Shown here one piece after another: positions 44,044-54,017 of a stretch of 64,000 nt of DNA (the first letter of the stretch is position 1; every line of letters begins with the position of its first letter). The DNA is from Flavobacteriales bacterium (GTDB taxonomy: Bacteria > Bacteroidota > Bacteroidia > Flavobacteriales_F > PHOS-HE28): positions 379,197 through 443,196 of the forward strand of contig JADKJM010000004.1 in NCBI GenBank assembly GCA_016721005.1, written 5' to 3'. The translations under genes and the position numbers were made by a program. The notes beneath the pieces are model-generated. The model was given only the letters and a program-made list of their open reading frames with translations. It was not told the DNA's origin and ran no database searches.

Positions 44044-44844
44044 TCAACGGTTGGTCCACTTCGCCGCGCGCTTCTCGATGAAGGCGGTGATGCCCTCGTT
44101 GGCGTCGGCGCTGTTCATCAATTGGTTCACATAGAGCTGTTCCAGCGCGGGCAGGAAATTGCCGAGCACATGGTTGAATTTGACGCGTGCGGCCTTCACC
44201 CCGAAGCGCAAAGAGGATGCGCTCTTGGGCAGGATCTGCGCAACGATGAAAGCTTCCACGTGCGCTTCGAGCGCGGCACGATCTGCTACGACCGCGTTCA
44301 CTAATCCGATCGCATGTGCTTCCTGCGCATCGATGGTGCGCCCGGTGAGCAAGAGGTCCGTGGCGCGGGCCAGACCGATCTTCTCCGGCAGGATCACCGA
44401 TGCCGGGGGCGGGAACACGCCGAGCACGATCTCCGGTTGCCCGAAGCGCGCGCTTTGGTCCGCGAATAGGAAGTCGCACATGATGGCCAGTTCCATTCCT
44501 CCGCCGAGGCATTGGCCGCTGATACGTGCCAGCGTCGGTATGGACAAGTCGCGAATGGTGAAGAACAGCGCGTGGAACGAACGCAGCATCGCGGGCGCCA
44601 TGTCCTTCTGGTGCTCTTCCACGCTGGCTCCGAAGGAGAAGTGCTTGCCGTTGCCTTCGAAGGTGATGAGCTTGACGTCCGGCTTGTCCTTCAATCCGTC
44701 GAGGATCTGCTGCAAGCTCTCCATCATCACATGGTCAAGCACGTTCCCCTTTCCGTCATCGAGCACGATCCGCGCTACTGCGCCGTCGTGCTCCATCGTC
44801 AGTCGTGTCTTCTCCAATTGTTGCGTCGCCATCGTCGGTGTCAT
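44044..44844 (-). CDS. dch: Cyclohexa-1,5-diene-1-carbonyl-CoA hydratase
   Basis: This crotonase-fold enzyme adds water to the dienoyl-CoA formed by benzoyl-CoA reductase. The 266-residue protein has the diagnostic KHFSFGASVEEHQKDMAP (about 67-84), the oxyanion stretch GQCLGGGMELA, and PEIVLGVFPPPAS. This combination is characteristic of Dch rather than ordinary enoyl-CoA hydratases. The start may be 44844 or the ATG four codons later (MATQQLE). It lies 33 bases after oah in the operon. Confidence 0.87.
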   Translation of the reverse strand: MTPTMATQQLEKTRLTMEHDGAVARIVLDDGKGNVLDHVMMESLQQILDGLKDKPDVKLITFEGNGKHFSFGASVEEHQKDMAPAMLRSFHALFFTIRDLSIPTLARISGQCLGGGMELAIMCDFLFADQSARFGQPEIVLGVFPPPASVILPEKIGLARATDLLLTGRTIDAQEAHAIGLVNAVVADRAALEAHVEAFIVAQILPKSASSLRFGVKAARVKFNHVLGNFLPALEQLYVNQLMNSADANEGITAFIEKRAAKWTNR

Positions 44845-44877
44845 CGCTCGTGCTGTTGCTTTCTTAGTTCGTTGTGG

Positions 44878-45978
44878 TCATTGCTTCGCCGTTTGGTATT
44901 GGGGCGAGATCGCCTGGTCCAGTTCGTCGTTCCACGGATGCCCTTCCGCGAGCATGCGGCGCAGCTTGATGAAATCGACTTCGCGGTTCTCCTTGGGCCC
45001 ATCGTTGAAGGCGCGGAATCCGGAGCGGGCCTCGGTCATCATGTTCAGCGCGAGCCATTCGCGGCTGCTCTCCTTGTTGCGGTCCCAGCGGTCCAGCTTC
45101 ACCTTGCGCACCTCGCTGATGGTCTTGTTCATGCAGTTGGGGAAGGTGTGGAGCAGCTTGGCGATGAGCGTGTTCACCGCTGCATCCAACATCGATAGGT
45201 CCACTTCGCCCTTGGCCATGATCTCCTTGGCCTTCTCCAATTCCTCGCCGCTCTTCATCGTGCCGAAGACGATGCGACCATGGTCGTCCGTCACGCGGTC
45301 CAAGCGCACCAAGGGGTTCGCGATGAACTTCCCGTCCACGTTCAATGCCGGTGCGATGTCGCAGATCACGCCGTTCCAATAAGCTTGATGGGCGGTCCAC
45401 GGTTCGCAGAGGGTGAGCGATACCATCGCCCGTTCGATCCCGGTGAACAACGGCAGGAAATCCGTGGCACCGCCGATGGGCGCGCTGCCGTGCTTGGGAC
45501 CGGCCTGCCCAAAACGCGCCAGGTCGCTGGCTACGCTGAAGTCGCAGGCCATACCGATCTCCTGTCCGCCGCCGATGCGCATGCCGTTCACGCGGCACAC
45601 CACGGGTTTCTCGCACATCAGGATCGCCGACACCATGTCGTTGAACAAGCGCATGTACTGGGAATACTCCTGCGGATTGCCCGCGTAGTATTCCGCGTAT
45701 TCCTTGGTGTTGCCGCCGGTACAGAAGGCTTTGTCGCCCACGGCGGTGAACACTACGGCCACCACGCTGCGGTCGTTGGAAGCGGTGCGGAAGGCGAGGA
45801 TCACCTCCTTCACTGCGGCAGTGGTGTACGAGTTGTACTGCTTGGGATTGTTGAGCATGATCCACGCGTTGAACAGGCCCTTCACGGGGCTGCCGTCGTG
45901 GTCTAAGCAGGGTCGCTTCTCATAGATGATCTCGGTGAACGTGTGTTCAACGATGTTGTGGCTGTGCAGTGCTTCCAT
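44878..45978 (-). CDS. oah: 6-oxocyclohex-1-ene-1-carbonyl-CoA hydrolase (ring-opening enzyme)
   Basis: Oah hydrates and hydrolytically opens the six-membered ring to 3-hydroxypimelyl-CoA. The 366-residue protein has the highly conserved Oah blocks WIMLNNPKQYNSYTT, VGDKAFCTGGNTKEYAEYYAGNP, RVNGMRIGGGQEIGMACDFSVA and GQAGPKHGSAPIGGATDFLPLF. Oah is a marker enzyme of anaerobic aromatic degradation (bamA in other nomenclature). It is a crotonase-fold protein without signal peptide. It is flanked by had and dch as in known clusters. Confidence 0.95.
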   Translation of the reverse strand: MEALHSHNIVEHTFTEIIYEKRPCLDHDGSPVKGLFNAWIMLNNPKQYNSYTTAAVKEVILAFRTASNDRSVVAVVFTAVGDKAFCTGGNTKEYAEYYAGNPQEYSQYMRLFNDMVSAILMCEKPVVCRVNGMRIGGGQEIGMACDFSVASDLARFGQAGPKHGSAPIGGATDFLPLFTGIERAMVSLTLCEPWTAHQAYWNGVICDIAPALNVDGKFIANPLVRLDRVTDDHGRIVFGTMKSGEELEKAKEIMAKGEVDLSMLDAAVNTLIAKLLHTFPNCMNKTISEVRKVKLDRWDRNKESSREWLALNMMTEARSGFRAFNDGPKENREVDFIKLRRMLAEGHPWNDELDQAISPQYQTAKQ

Positions 45979-45999
45979 GGCGTGCGGAGGGATCCGGTT

Positions 46000-47061
46000 T
46001 CAATTGGTATGATCGGGCACGAGTACGATGCGCTTCGTGTATTTGTGGGCGAGCGAGTTGCGGAAGACCTCGTTGATCCGCGACAGGGGGACGGCCTCCA
46101 CGAAGTCGTGGATGTCGAGCTTGCCGCTGGCGATCAGGTCCACCACTTCGGGATAGAGCTCCGGCTTGCAGCCCCACGTGCCGATCAGTTTGGCATCGAA
46201 GGCCATCAGGTTGCTCAGGCGCACTTCGAGCTTGTCCATCGTGAAGCCCACGACGCTGAGGGTAGAGGTGAAAGTGATCAGGCTGAAGGCCAGTTCCTGC
46301 CCGGCGGTGGTGCCGGAATACTCGAAGATCTTCCAACCATGCTTGGGTGCGCCCAGTTCTGCGGCCAGCTCACGGACACGCGCCTTGATGTCCTTGCCGC
46401 TCATTCCTTTGGTGTTGAGCGTGGCTTGCACGCCGTGCGCCTTCGCCCGCTCCAGCTTCCCGTCGTCGATGTCCAGCGCGAGCACCTTCGCGCCCATGAT
46501 CCCGGCGATCAAGGCACCGTACACGCCCACGCCGCCCACGCCGATCACGATGGCGAGGTCGCCCGCTTCGAGTTCGCTTTTCCGCACCACCTGGTAGGGC
46601 GTGGAGATCGCATCGGCGATCACTGCAAGCGTTTCCAACGGATAGCGTTGTAGCAGATCTTCAGGCAGCGGACAGAGGTAGCGGTGGGGCACCACCACGT
46701 GCGATGCGAAACCTCCGTGCAGATCGTTGCCGGGCATCAATTGCTTCTGGCACATGTTGCTGCGGCCCTTGCGGCACAGGTCGCACTCGCCACAGGGTAG
46801 CACAGCGGGCACGATCACGCGGCGGCCTTTGAGGTGCGCGGGGCCTTCCAGCACCGTGCCGCTGATCTCGTGGCCGAGCGTCAACGGCAGTTCCTTCTTC
46901 GTGCGCACTCCATCGTTCCAGAAGCCGAGGTCCGTATGGCACACGCCGCAGCCGGCGACTTTCACCAAGGCCTCATCGGCAGTGATCGCCGGCAGTTCAC
47001 TTTCCACCCGCGCGAAGTCCGCCTTCAGCGCGGTCATCTGCCATTGTTCCATTGTTGCCAT
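46000..47061 (-). CDS. had: 6-hydroxycyclohex-1-ene-1-carbonyl-CoA dehydrogenase
   Basis: This zinc-dependent medium-chain alcohol dehydrogenase oxidises the Dch product for Oah. The 353-residue protein has the catalytic zinc site GCGVCHTDLGFWNDGV (C near 38) and GHE (about 63-65). The structural zinc cysteines are in PCGECDLCRKGRSNMC, and the NAD-binding loop is VIGVGGVGVYGALIA. The start at 47061 (MATMEQWQM) is typical; a longer frame from 47112 overlaps the thiolase gene. It stands between the thiolase and oah genes. Confidence 0.9.
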   Translation of the reverse strand: MATMEQWQMTALKADFARVESELPAITADEALVKVAGCGVCHTDLGFWNDGVRTKKELPLTLGHEISGTVLEGPAHLKGRRVIVPAVLPCGECDLCRKGRSNMCQKQLMPGNDLHGGFASHVVVPHRYLCPLPEDLLQRYPLETLAVIADAISTPYQVVRKSELEAGDLAIVIGVGGVGVYGALIAGIMGAKVLALDIDDGKLERAKAHGVQATLNTKGMSGKDIKARVRELAAELGAPKHGWKIFEYSGTTAGQELAFSLITFTSTLSVVGFTMDKLEVRLSNLMAFDAKLIGTWGCKPELYPEVVDLIASGKLDIHDFVEAVPLSRINEVFRNSLAHKYTKRIVLVPDHTN

Positions 47062-47065
47062 GTGA

Positions 47066-48325
47066 TCAGTGCTCCGTGTTCTCGAAAAGGATGGCGTTGC
47101 CCTGCCCACCACCGATGCATGCGGAAGCGATGCCGTACCGCACCTTGCGCGCCTTCATCTCGCGGGCAAGTGTCAGCGAAAGGCGCAGGCCGGTGGCGGC
47201 CAACGGATGGCCCAACGCGATGGCGCCGCCGTTCACATTGCGCATCGAACGGTCCAGTCCCAGTTCGCGTTCGCAACCGATGAACTGCGCAGCGAACGCT
47301 TCGTTGATCTCGAACAGGCCGATGTCTGCGAGCTTCAGGCCGGTGAGTTCCAATAGCAATCGGATGGCGGGCACAGGGCCGAGGCCCATCGTCCGCGGAT
47401 CGACACCGCTGGTTACCGATGCCACGATACGCGCAAGCGGTTGCAGCTTGCGGGCTTTCACGAATGCTTCGCCCGCCACCACGGCGGCCGCAGCACCATC
47501 CACGATGCCGCTGGAGTTGGCTGCGGTCTGCACGCCCTCCTTGTCGAATGCGGGTGGCAACTTCGCCATGCCCTCCAAGGTGGACGGCCGGATGTTCTCG
47601 TCCGTGACGAAGCCCTTCACGCCTTTGGGCAGGCCGACCTTGCGCGGCCGCAAGCCCTCGATCTCGAACACCGTCGCGTCGATCGGTACGACCTCCTCCT
47701 TGAACCAGCCCCGCTCCGTGGCGGCCACTGCGCGGTCCACGGAGAGCTTCCCGAAGAGATCCGTTTCAGCGCGGGTGATGCCGTGCAGACGCGCCACGTT
47801 CTCGGCCGTGTTGCCCATGGGCACCGCGGCGCTGTCGTTGAGCGCTTCCCACAGCAGGTCCTTGAATTCCACGCGGCCCAAGGGATAGCCCATGCGGTTG
47901 CCGAAGGATACCGTAGGCGCGAGCGACATGTTCTCCGTGCCGCCGCACAGGGCCACGCCGGCCTTGCCCAATGCGATCTGGTCCGCAGCGGCGGTGATGG
48001 TCTCGAAGCCGGATCCGCAGATCCGCTGAACCATCACGGCGGGCACCCCTTGGGGAACGCCGGCGTACAACCCGATGTGGCGCGGCAGGAAGTAGGCATC
48101 ATAGGAACTCTGCCCGATGTTCGCCATGATCACCTGGTCCACTTCGTCCGGACGGATGCCCGACTTTTCCATGGCTGCTTTGCTTGCGAAAATGGCCAGG
48201 TCCGTCGGGGACACCTGCGCCAGCGTGCCGCCCAGTTTTCCGAATGCCGTGCGAGCTCCATGCACCAGGTACATGCCGTCGTACTGGATGCCGAATCCCT
48301 TCTGTTTGTCGTGTACTGCTTTCAT
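47066..48325 (-). CDS. Acetyl-CoA acetyltransferase-type thiolase
   Basis: The 419-residue thiolase has the nucleophilic cysteine in MVQRICGSGFETI (about 100), the histidine in GGAIALGHPLAATG, NEAFAAQ, and the second cysteine in ASACIGGGQGNA. It should cleave the 3-oxoacyl-CoA intermediates of pimelyl-CoA and glutaryl/crotonyl-CoA breakdown to acetyl-CoA. Its start overlaps the stop of the preceding fusion gene by four bases. Chain-length specificity cannot be read from the sequence. Confidence 0.92.
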   Translation of the reverse strand: MKAVHDKQKGFGIQYDGMYLVHGARTAFGKLGGTLAQVSPTDLAIFASKAAMEKSGIRPDEVDQVIMANIGQSSYDAYFLPRHIGLYAGVPQGVPAVMVQRICGSGFETITAAADQIALGKAGVALCGGTENMSLAPTVSFGNRMGYPLGRVEFKDLLWEALNDSAAVPMGNTAENVARLHGITRAETDLFGKLSVDRAVAATERGWFKEEVVPIDATVFEIEGLRPRKVGLPKGVKGFVTDENIRPSTLEGMAKLPPAFDKEGVQTAANSSGIVDGAAAAVVAGEAFVKARKLQPLARIVASVTSGVDPRTMGLGPVPAIRLLLELTGLKLADIGLFEINEAFAAQFIGCERELGLDRSMRNVNGGAIALGHPLAATGLRLSLTLAREMKARKVRYGIASACIGGGQGNAILFENTEH

Positions 48326-50162
48326 GCGCGTTCCTTCTGCTCGTTGGTATCGGCCTTTGCCACGGTGTCCTGTTGCTTCGCATGCTTGCGCGCGAAGAGA
48401 GCGGCACCGAGCGAGACGATGAATTGGGGATGGTCCGGGATGATCACCTCCTGCCCGAAACGCTCGGAGAGAATGGTCTTGAAGTAGGGGTGATAAGCGA
48501 TGACGCCGCCGACCAGGTAGATCGGGAGATCGGGTTCCATGCGGATCTTGTAGATGCGGTTGGCCACGCTCAGGTAGATGCCCTTGGCAATGTCCTCCAC
48601 GGGCATCTCCTCGAAGATCCAGCTCATGATCTCGGTCTTCGCGAAGACGGTGCAGAAGCTGTTGAGCTCCTTCATCGCGCCCGAGCGGTTACCAGTTCGC
48701 TCATGTTGCGCAGGTCGATCTCGGCGCGTTCCGCCACTTCGGTGATGAACGCGCCGGTGCCCGCCGCGCACTTGTTGTTCATGTAGAAGTCCTCCACCTT
48801 TCCGCCGTCGGCCGCACGGATCAGCTTGATGTCCTCGGCGCCGATGTCCACGATGTTCTTGCGTCCCGGATACAGGGAATCGATCGCGAAGGCGGCGCAG
48901 CTCACTTCGGTCTTCGTGCTGTCGGCGTTCGGGAAGTGCTCGCGGCCGTAGCCCGATGCGCAGATCCCTTCCACGGTATAGCGACCTTCAATATCCTTGA
49001 GCGCGCTGTACAAGGCGTTCTTGTCGCGGTTCAGGGTGCGCAGCAGTTCGCGGTACACCACTTCACCGGCCTCATCGATCACGCTGATCTTGGTGTAATA
49101 GGATCCGATATCGACCCCTACGTAGTGCCCTCCGGCACTGGCTTCCTTGATCGCACCGGTGCCTTCTATCGCGAACATCCCGGCGAGGGCCAAGGGTTCC
49201 GGGGCATCCAGAGCGGCGCCTTTCTTCGTGTGCGACAGCACCATGTTGGTGAAGAGCAGGTTGAGCGGCGTGCGCACGTAATGCTTGCGGCCGTACTTGA
49301 CGAACTGCCCGTTGAAGTGGTCGATCTCGGTCTGCTGGTTCTTCATCATGTCCACCGCCAGGGACGGGAAGTGGTTGCCGGCCTTGCGCAGGTAGCGCAT
49401 GCACAGCTTGATGAAATTATCGCCGAAGCGGATGTCCTCCGCCTTCGCTACCTGTACGCTCTCCTCGATCACATGCTCGATGATCTCCGCCATGCCCGGC
49501 TGCTCCATGGCTTCGCGGATGGTGAGGCGCGAAAGGCCGCACAACGCGCTGAGCGAGGAGTTCAGGATCGTCTTTTCCCACACCTTGTCCACCAAGGAGA
49601 ACGAGTCGACCACCACCGTGTCCAGGTGGACGGTGGAGAGCGTTCCGGCGAAGCGTTCCGCGAAAGCGCCCTGGGAATCGTCCACGGACGCGAGGAAGTT
49701 GGGCGCGTTGAAGAAGGTGACGTTGACCGCGTTGGGCCGCGCCAAGTTCCCGGCGAAATTGAGCACCATACGGAAGGTGCGCTGCTCGCCGAACATGTCG
49801 ATCACGGGCTCCTCGACATCGATGCCGTTCTGCGCACAGATGATGTAGGGCTTGCCATCGCCCGCCGACAGCAACTCTTCGATCACCGCACGGGTGTGAT
49901 AGACCTTGATGGCCAGAATGATGACGTCCGGTTTCAGCGCAGCGAGTTCGCGCGCCGTGTCGAAGGCCTCGTCCGGCATCGCCTGCTTAGCCATCTTGCC
50001 CTCCAAGTGAAGGCCCTCCTTCCGGATGAGTTCCACGCGCTCCTTGTTGCGGTCGCAGACGGTGACGTGGCAGCCCGCCTCCTTCAGGTGGACGGCAAGG
50101 ATCTGGCCCACCGGCCCCATGCCGATCACGCCCACCCGCAAGGTCCCGTTCTGGTCTTCCAT
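48322..50162 (-). CDS. Ketopantoate-reductase-like domain fused to a BcrA/HgdC-type activator ATPase (one frameshift)
   Basis: Residues 1-330 match ApbA/PanE ketopantoate reductases: NAD(P)-binding GVIGMGPVGQILA, the CAQNGID motif, KTILNSSLSALCGLS, and a C-terminal helical domain. From about residue 345 a BadF/BadG/BcrA/HgdC ATPase follows: GGHYVGVDIGSYYTK (phosphate loop), NIVDIGAEDIK, and the iron-sulfur cysteines NKCAAGTGAF and FCTVFAKTEI. Frames 48672-50162 and 48322-48771 join near 48685. Activator ATPases inject electrons into 2-hydroxyacyl-CoA dehydratases or benzoyl-CoA reductases. The reductase fusion is unfamiliar to me. It precedes the thiolase and follows an HgdB-type subunit. Confidence 0.82.
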
Positions 50163-50167
50163 GGTGA

Positions 50168-51358
50168 TCAGGTGAGTTGTTCGATGAACGCCTCGATCTT
50201 GGTGTGGCTCTGGCCTTCACTGTAGAAACGGAGGTCGCAGAGGTCGCCCTCCAGGATCAGCGTCTCCACGCCGGCCTCTTTCTTCAAGCGTTGCGGCATG
50301 CCGAAGCGCGCGTTGGAATTGTTGTGGCAGGTCTTCGCATCGTGGAAGATGACGCCATCGATCTTGTAATCCTTTACCATGCGGCCGAGGATCGCGGTCT
50401 TCGCTTTCTCGCTGCGGTTGATGAAGATCTCCGTGTAGGCCAGCGCGCTGGATGCGAAGGGGTCGCGCTCATCGAAGGCATCGAACACCCAGCTGTTGCA
50501 ATAGGTGGAAGCCACCACCGCTGCTTGGTTCTTCGCGAAGAGGTCGCTGAGCGATCGGAGCTTTCCCCAGATCGGCATGCCGTCCCAATAGATGCGACAC
50601 GCCTCGCGGGGGATGGCGCCTTCGCCCTTCGCTACCATGCCCTCAGGTTCCTTCAGCAACAGCGCGTAGTAGTCCTTCGCTTCCTGGGTGCCGCGCAGCA
50701 CCACGATCGGGCCCATGTGTATCGTGGCATCGAAGAAGAGCATCGGTGCCGGGCTGTTGATCGCGGTGGCCAGTGCTTCCTTCCACAGGTCAGTGGCCTC
50801 GCGGCTGAGCCGGAGTGTTTCGCGGAAGCGGTCGATGTCGAAGCGCGTGCCGCTGATCTTCTCGCACACCGGCACCAGTTCCTTGAACTGTGCGACGACG
50901 TCCGCCACATGCGCCGGTGTCACCTCGTCCACGTGTCGCGGCGGCGTGATGCCGAACACGGGCACATCATATTCCTTGGCGAAGAAGCTGAACCAGTCCT
51001 GTACCTCGCGGCACTGGTTGGTGTTGTACACGATCAGGTCGGGTCGCGGCACCTCCTTCAATCCGTAGTGCTTCTTCAGGGGCGTCTCGCCGCTGAGGTG
51101 CGCTCCGATGTCGCTGGTGAGGTAGGAACAGATGTCGCCCGAATACCCCTCCTTCACCGCTGCCGGGATGTAGTCGCCCGCCGTTCGCGTGGCGCCGAGC
51201 AGGGCGCCGTGGTTTTCCGGGAAGTACACCTCGAAGCCGAAGGCGCGCAGCAGTTCCGCAGGGCCTACGCTGGTACACCAGGCCACCGGCTTCTTGATGC
51301 CCTGGAAGTACGCGCCCATCACGCGCTTCAGTTCGGTGGTGGCTTCTATCGTGCGCAT
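50168..51358 (-). CDS. 2-hydroxyacyl-CoA dehydratase/benzoyl-CoA reductase family subunit (HgdB/BcrC type)
   Basis: The 396-residue protein belongs to the D-component family that binds a [4Fe-4S] cluster at the acyl-CoA reduction site. Conserved cysteines are seen in VAWCTSVGPAELLRAFGFEVYFPENH, YNTNQCREVQDWF, DAKTCHNNSNARFG and LEGDLCDLRFY. Start at 51358 (MRTIEATTELK) gives the usual length. It lies six bases before the activator fusion gene. It is distinct from BcrB and BcrC further upstream. Only one such extra subunit is present, whereas dehydratases usually need two different ones. Confidence 0.85.
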   Translation of the reverse strand: MRTIEATTELKRVMGAYFQGIKKPVAWCTSVGPAELLRAFGFEVYFPENHGALLGATRTAGDYIPAAVKEGYSGDICSYLTSDIGAHLSGETPLKKHYGLKEVPRPDLIVYNTNQCREVQDWFSFFAKEYDVPVFGITPPRHVDEVTPAHVADVVAQFKELVPVCEKISGTRFDIDRFRETLRLSREATDLWKEALATAINSPAPMLFFDATIHMGPIVVLRGTQEAKDYYALLLKEPEGMVAKGEGAIPREACRIYWDGMPIWGKLRSLSDLFAKNQAAVVASTYCNSWVFDAFDERDPFASSALAYTEIFINRSEKAKTAILGRMVKDYKIDGVIFHDAKTCHNNSNARFGMPQRLKKEAGVETLILEGDLCDLRFYSEGQSHTKIEAFIEQLT

Positions 51359-51359
51359 C

Positions 51360-53106
51360 TCAAGCGATCTTTCGGCCCACGGTGTGGATGTCGTCGAGCT
51401 TGATGATGTACACTTCCTCATCCAGCGCGTTCTCGGCACCGTAGAGGTTCTCCAAGTGCGCACGGTAGGCCTCCACCACTTTGCGCGGGGCCACCTTCAT
51501 GCTCGGTGTAAGGGTGTTGTTGGCCAAGGACAGTTCCCCGTCGATGATCATAGCGGCCTTGATCTTGGCGAACTTCTGGCCGATGCCGCAGTTCGCATCA
51601 TGCAGGCAGCCGTGCAAACAGTTGCGCAATTCGTCCAGCTGCGCGGGCAGAAGCAGCCCTCCATCAGGCTGACCGCATAATCAGGCCGTTCAATTGTTTC
51701 TTGTTCGGGGAAGAGCAGCGCGATCGGATACTCCTGCCCGCTGCCCACCACCATGGCGAAGGAGATGTAGTGGCACTTGAACTCGATCAGCTTCTCGAGG
51801 TCCGAAGGGATGACCTTCTCGCCGTTGCTGAGCTTGAAGATCCGGTCCTTGCGCGTGATCAGCTTGAGGCCGTCGGGCGTCGCCTCACCGATGTCGCCAG
51901 TATGGAAGAAGCCATCATCGGTGAAGAGTCCTGCGTTGGCCTCGTCGTTCTTATAGTAGCCGCACATCACGTTGGGGCCTTTCACCAGCACCTCACCGTC
52001 CTCGGCGAAGCGGATGGTGATCCCGGGCAATGGGTTGCCGACCACGCCGGTGGCGCGTTTCCGGACCGGGTCGGTCAGTGTGCAACACGGCGATGTCTCC
52101 GTGAGGCCCCAGCCCTCGATCACCGGGACGCCTCGGCGCTCGAACTCCTCGCTGAGCTTTTGCGGAAGGGCCGCTGCCGCTGTGAAAATGAACTTGAGCC
52201 CCGCGTGGAAGAAGAGGCGCTCGACCTCCGGGTCCTGCCGGGTGAGTTCCACCAAGCTCTGGTACACCTTGGGCACGCTGAAGAAGACCGTGGGCCGCAC
52301 CAGCTTCCAGTTCTCCATGATCTCCATCGGATCCTTGCCGTAGCCGGATTCCAGATACATGGTCGCACCTGTGCGCAACGCGGTGAACAATTCGAAGATG
52401 CCGCCGAAGCTGTGATGCCAAGGCAGGTAGCTGAGGAAGCGGTCGTCCGGACCAAGGTCCCAGAGCATCGCGAGGGCGGCCTGCTGGGAGAGGATGTTGC
52501 GGTGGCTCAGTTGGACGCACTTCGGTGTGCCCATCGTGCCGGACGTGTACATGTTCAGGCACAATGCGTCCGGGTCAGCGTCGAGATCGAGGACATCGGC
52601 ACCATTGGCCGGTGGCGCCAGGAGTTCTTCGAAAGCGAATAAGGTTCTTTGCGCTCGGGGCGCGTAACGCGATCGGAAACAGAACACACGGTCCAATGGC
52701 AGATCGGGATCGAGCCGGTCCAGTTGCAGTTCACCGGCCACGGCGAGGAATCGCGCATCGCTGTGCCGATCAACAGCTCGGCGGTCTCTTGGTGGAAGAA
52801 GGCGAAAATGGGCACGGCGATACCGCCCGAGGCCATCACGGCCAGTTCGAGCCGCAGCATCTCGGAACGGTTCGGCGAGAAGATCACCAGCTTCTCTCCC
52901 GGCTTGAACCCGAAGCGCGTGCGCAGGTTGGACGCGATCGCGCGCACATCGGCGAACAATTCGTTCCAGGTGATGCATGCGTATGCGCCGTTCCGCTTTT
53001 CGCAGAACACAGGCCGGTTACCGAACAGCCCGACGTTCATCCGCAGCAGCGTGGCCACGTTGGGGATCAATGCACCGGGGGGTAGTTCGGGTCCGCTGAG
53101 TCGCAT
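51360..53106 (-). CDS. AMP-forming acyl-CoA ligase, long-chain type (two frameshifts)
   Basis: Three consecutive frames give one protein of about 580 residues, with breaks near 52740 and 51640. Visible are the ATP loop MYTSGTMGTPKCVQLSH, LPWHHSFGGIFE, the adenylate motif EGWGLTETSP, GYYKNDEANAGLFTDDGFFHTGDIG, and the C-terminal SMKVAPRKVVEAYRAHLENLY. The last is typical of long-chain (FAA/FadD15-like) ligases rather than of benzoate-CoA ligases. In this operon it may activate benzoate, a hydroxybenzoate or a side-chain acid; substrate is inferred only from context. The stop lies one base from the next start. Confidence 0.8.
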
Positions 53107-53159
53107 CGCTTTTCGGTTTGGTTACCGGCGGCCAGGGCCGCGTTGGAGGGATCGTTCTA

Positions 53160-54008
53160 TCAGGCTTCCATGGCACGTTGGGCCTCCTTCTCGCGCAGCT
53201 TCGCATCGCGGTACCCGCCCCAGAGGCACGCACCGATGGCGCCCGCGTAGATCGCGTCGGGATGGGTGCGCACCTCGAAGCCCTTGCTGCTTTCCTCCAA
53301 GGCCTCGTTGATGGCCTGGATCATGCCTTTGTTGAGCGCCATGCCGCCGGTGAGCACGATGGGTGAAACGGCTTTCAAGGAGCTCATCAGCTTGATGATG
53401 CGCGAGGCGATGCTGATGTGGATGCCCTTGATGATGTCCGGCGTGGCGATGCCGCGCGACACCATGTTGATCACGTCCGTCTCGGCCAGCACCGCGCAGA
53501 TGCCGGAGCTCACCTCGGGCTGGGTGCTCGTCAACGAGACGTCGCCCACTTCCTCGATGCTCAGTCCCAAGTAGCGCGAGATGTTCTCCAGGAACTGACC
53601 GGATCCCCGAAGCGCATTGCCCGGTCATCTTGTAGTCCTCCACGCGGGCCTCGGTAGAGATCCGCACCGCGCGGACATAGAGCGCGCCGAGGTCCACCAC
53701 GGTGCGGGCCTCGGGGAAGAAGAAGTTACCGCCGCGCGCATGGGTGGTCATGCCGTAGAAGTGGCCGCGTTTGCGCTTCACCATGTCCCCTTCGCCCGTG
53801 CTGGCGAGGTAGGCGATGTCCTCGTACTTGAGCTTGTTGCGCTCCAGCATGGACTGCACCATCTCATCCCCCAGCGCCGAGGGGTCACGCTTGCGATCTT
53901 CTCGGTGCGCTTGTCCAGTATCTCAGGTTCGCCGTCGAAGCCCATGAGCACCAACTTGATGAAGTTGCCGCCCACGTCGATCCCCATGGTGCATGTGCTG
54001 TGCTCCAT
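53160..54008 (-). CDS. bcrD: Benzoyl-CoA reductase ATPase subunit D (two frameshifts)
   Basis: Three frames combine to a protein of about 280 residues. Motifs are MGIDVGGNFIKLVLMGFDG (phosphate loop), YEDIAYLASTGEGDMVKRKRGHFYGMTTHARG, RTVVDLGALYVRAV, the cluster cysteine in MTGQCASG and the second in SGICAVLAETDVINMVSRG. LTGGMALNKGMI follows near the end. This is the BcrD/BadG form, one of the two ATPase subunits that couple ATP hydrolysis to ring reduction. Breaks lie near 53885 and 53610. The motifs are intact on both sides, so sequencing indels are the likeliest cause. Confidence 0.88.
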
Positions 54009-54017
54009 TGTTCCGTT

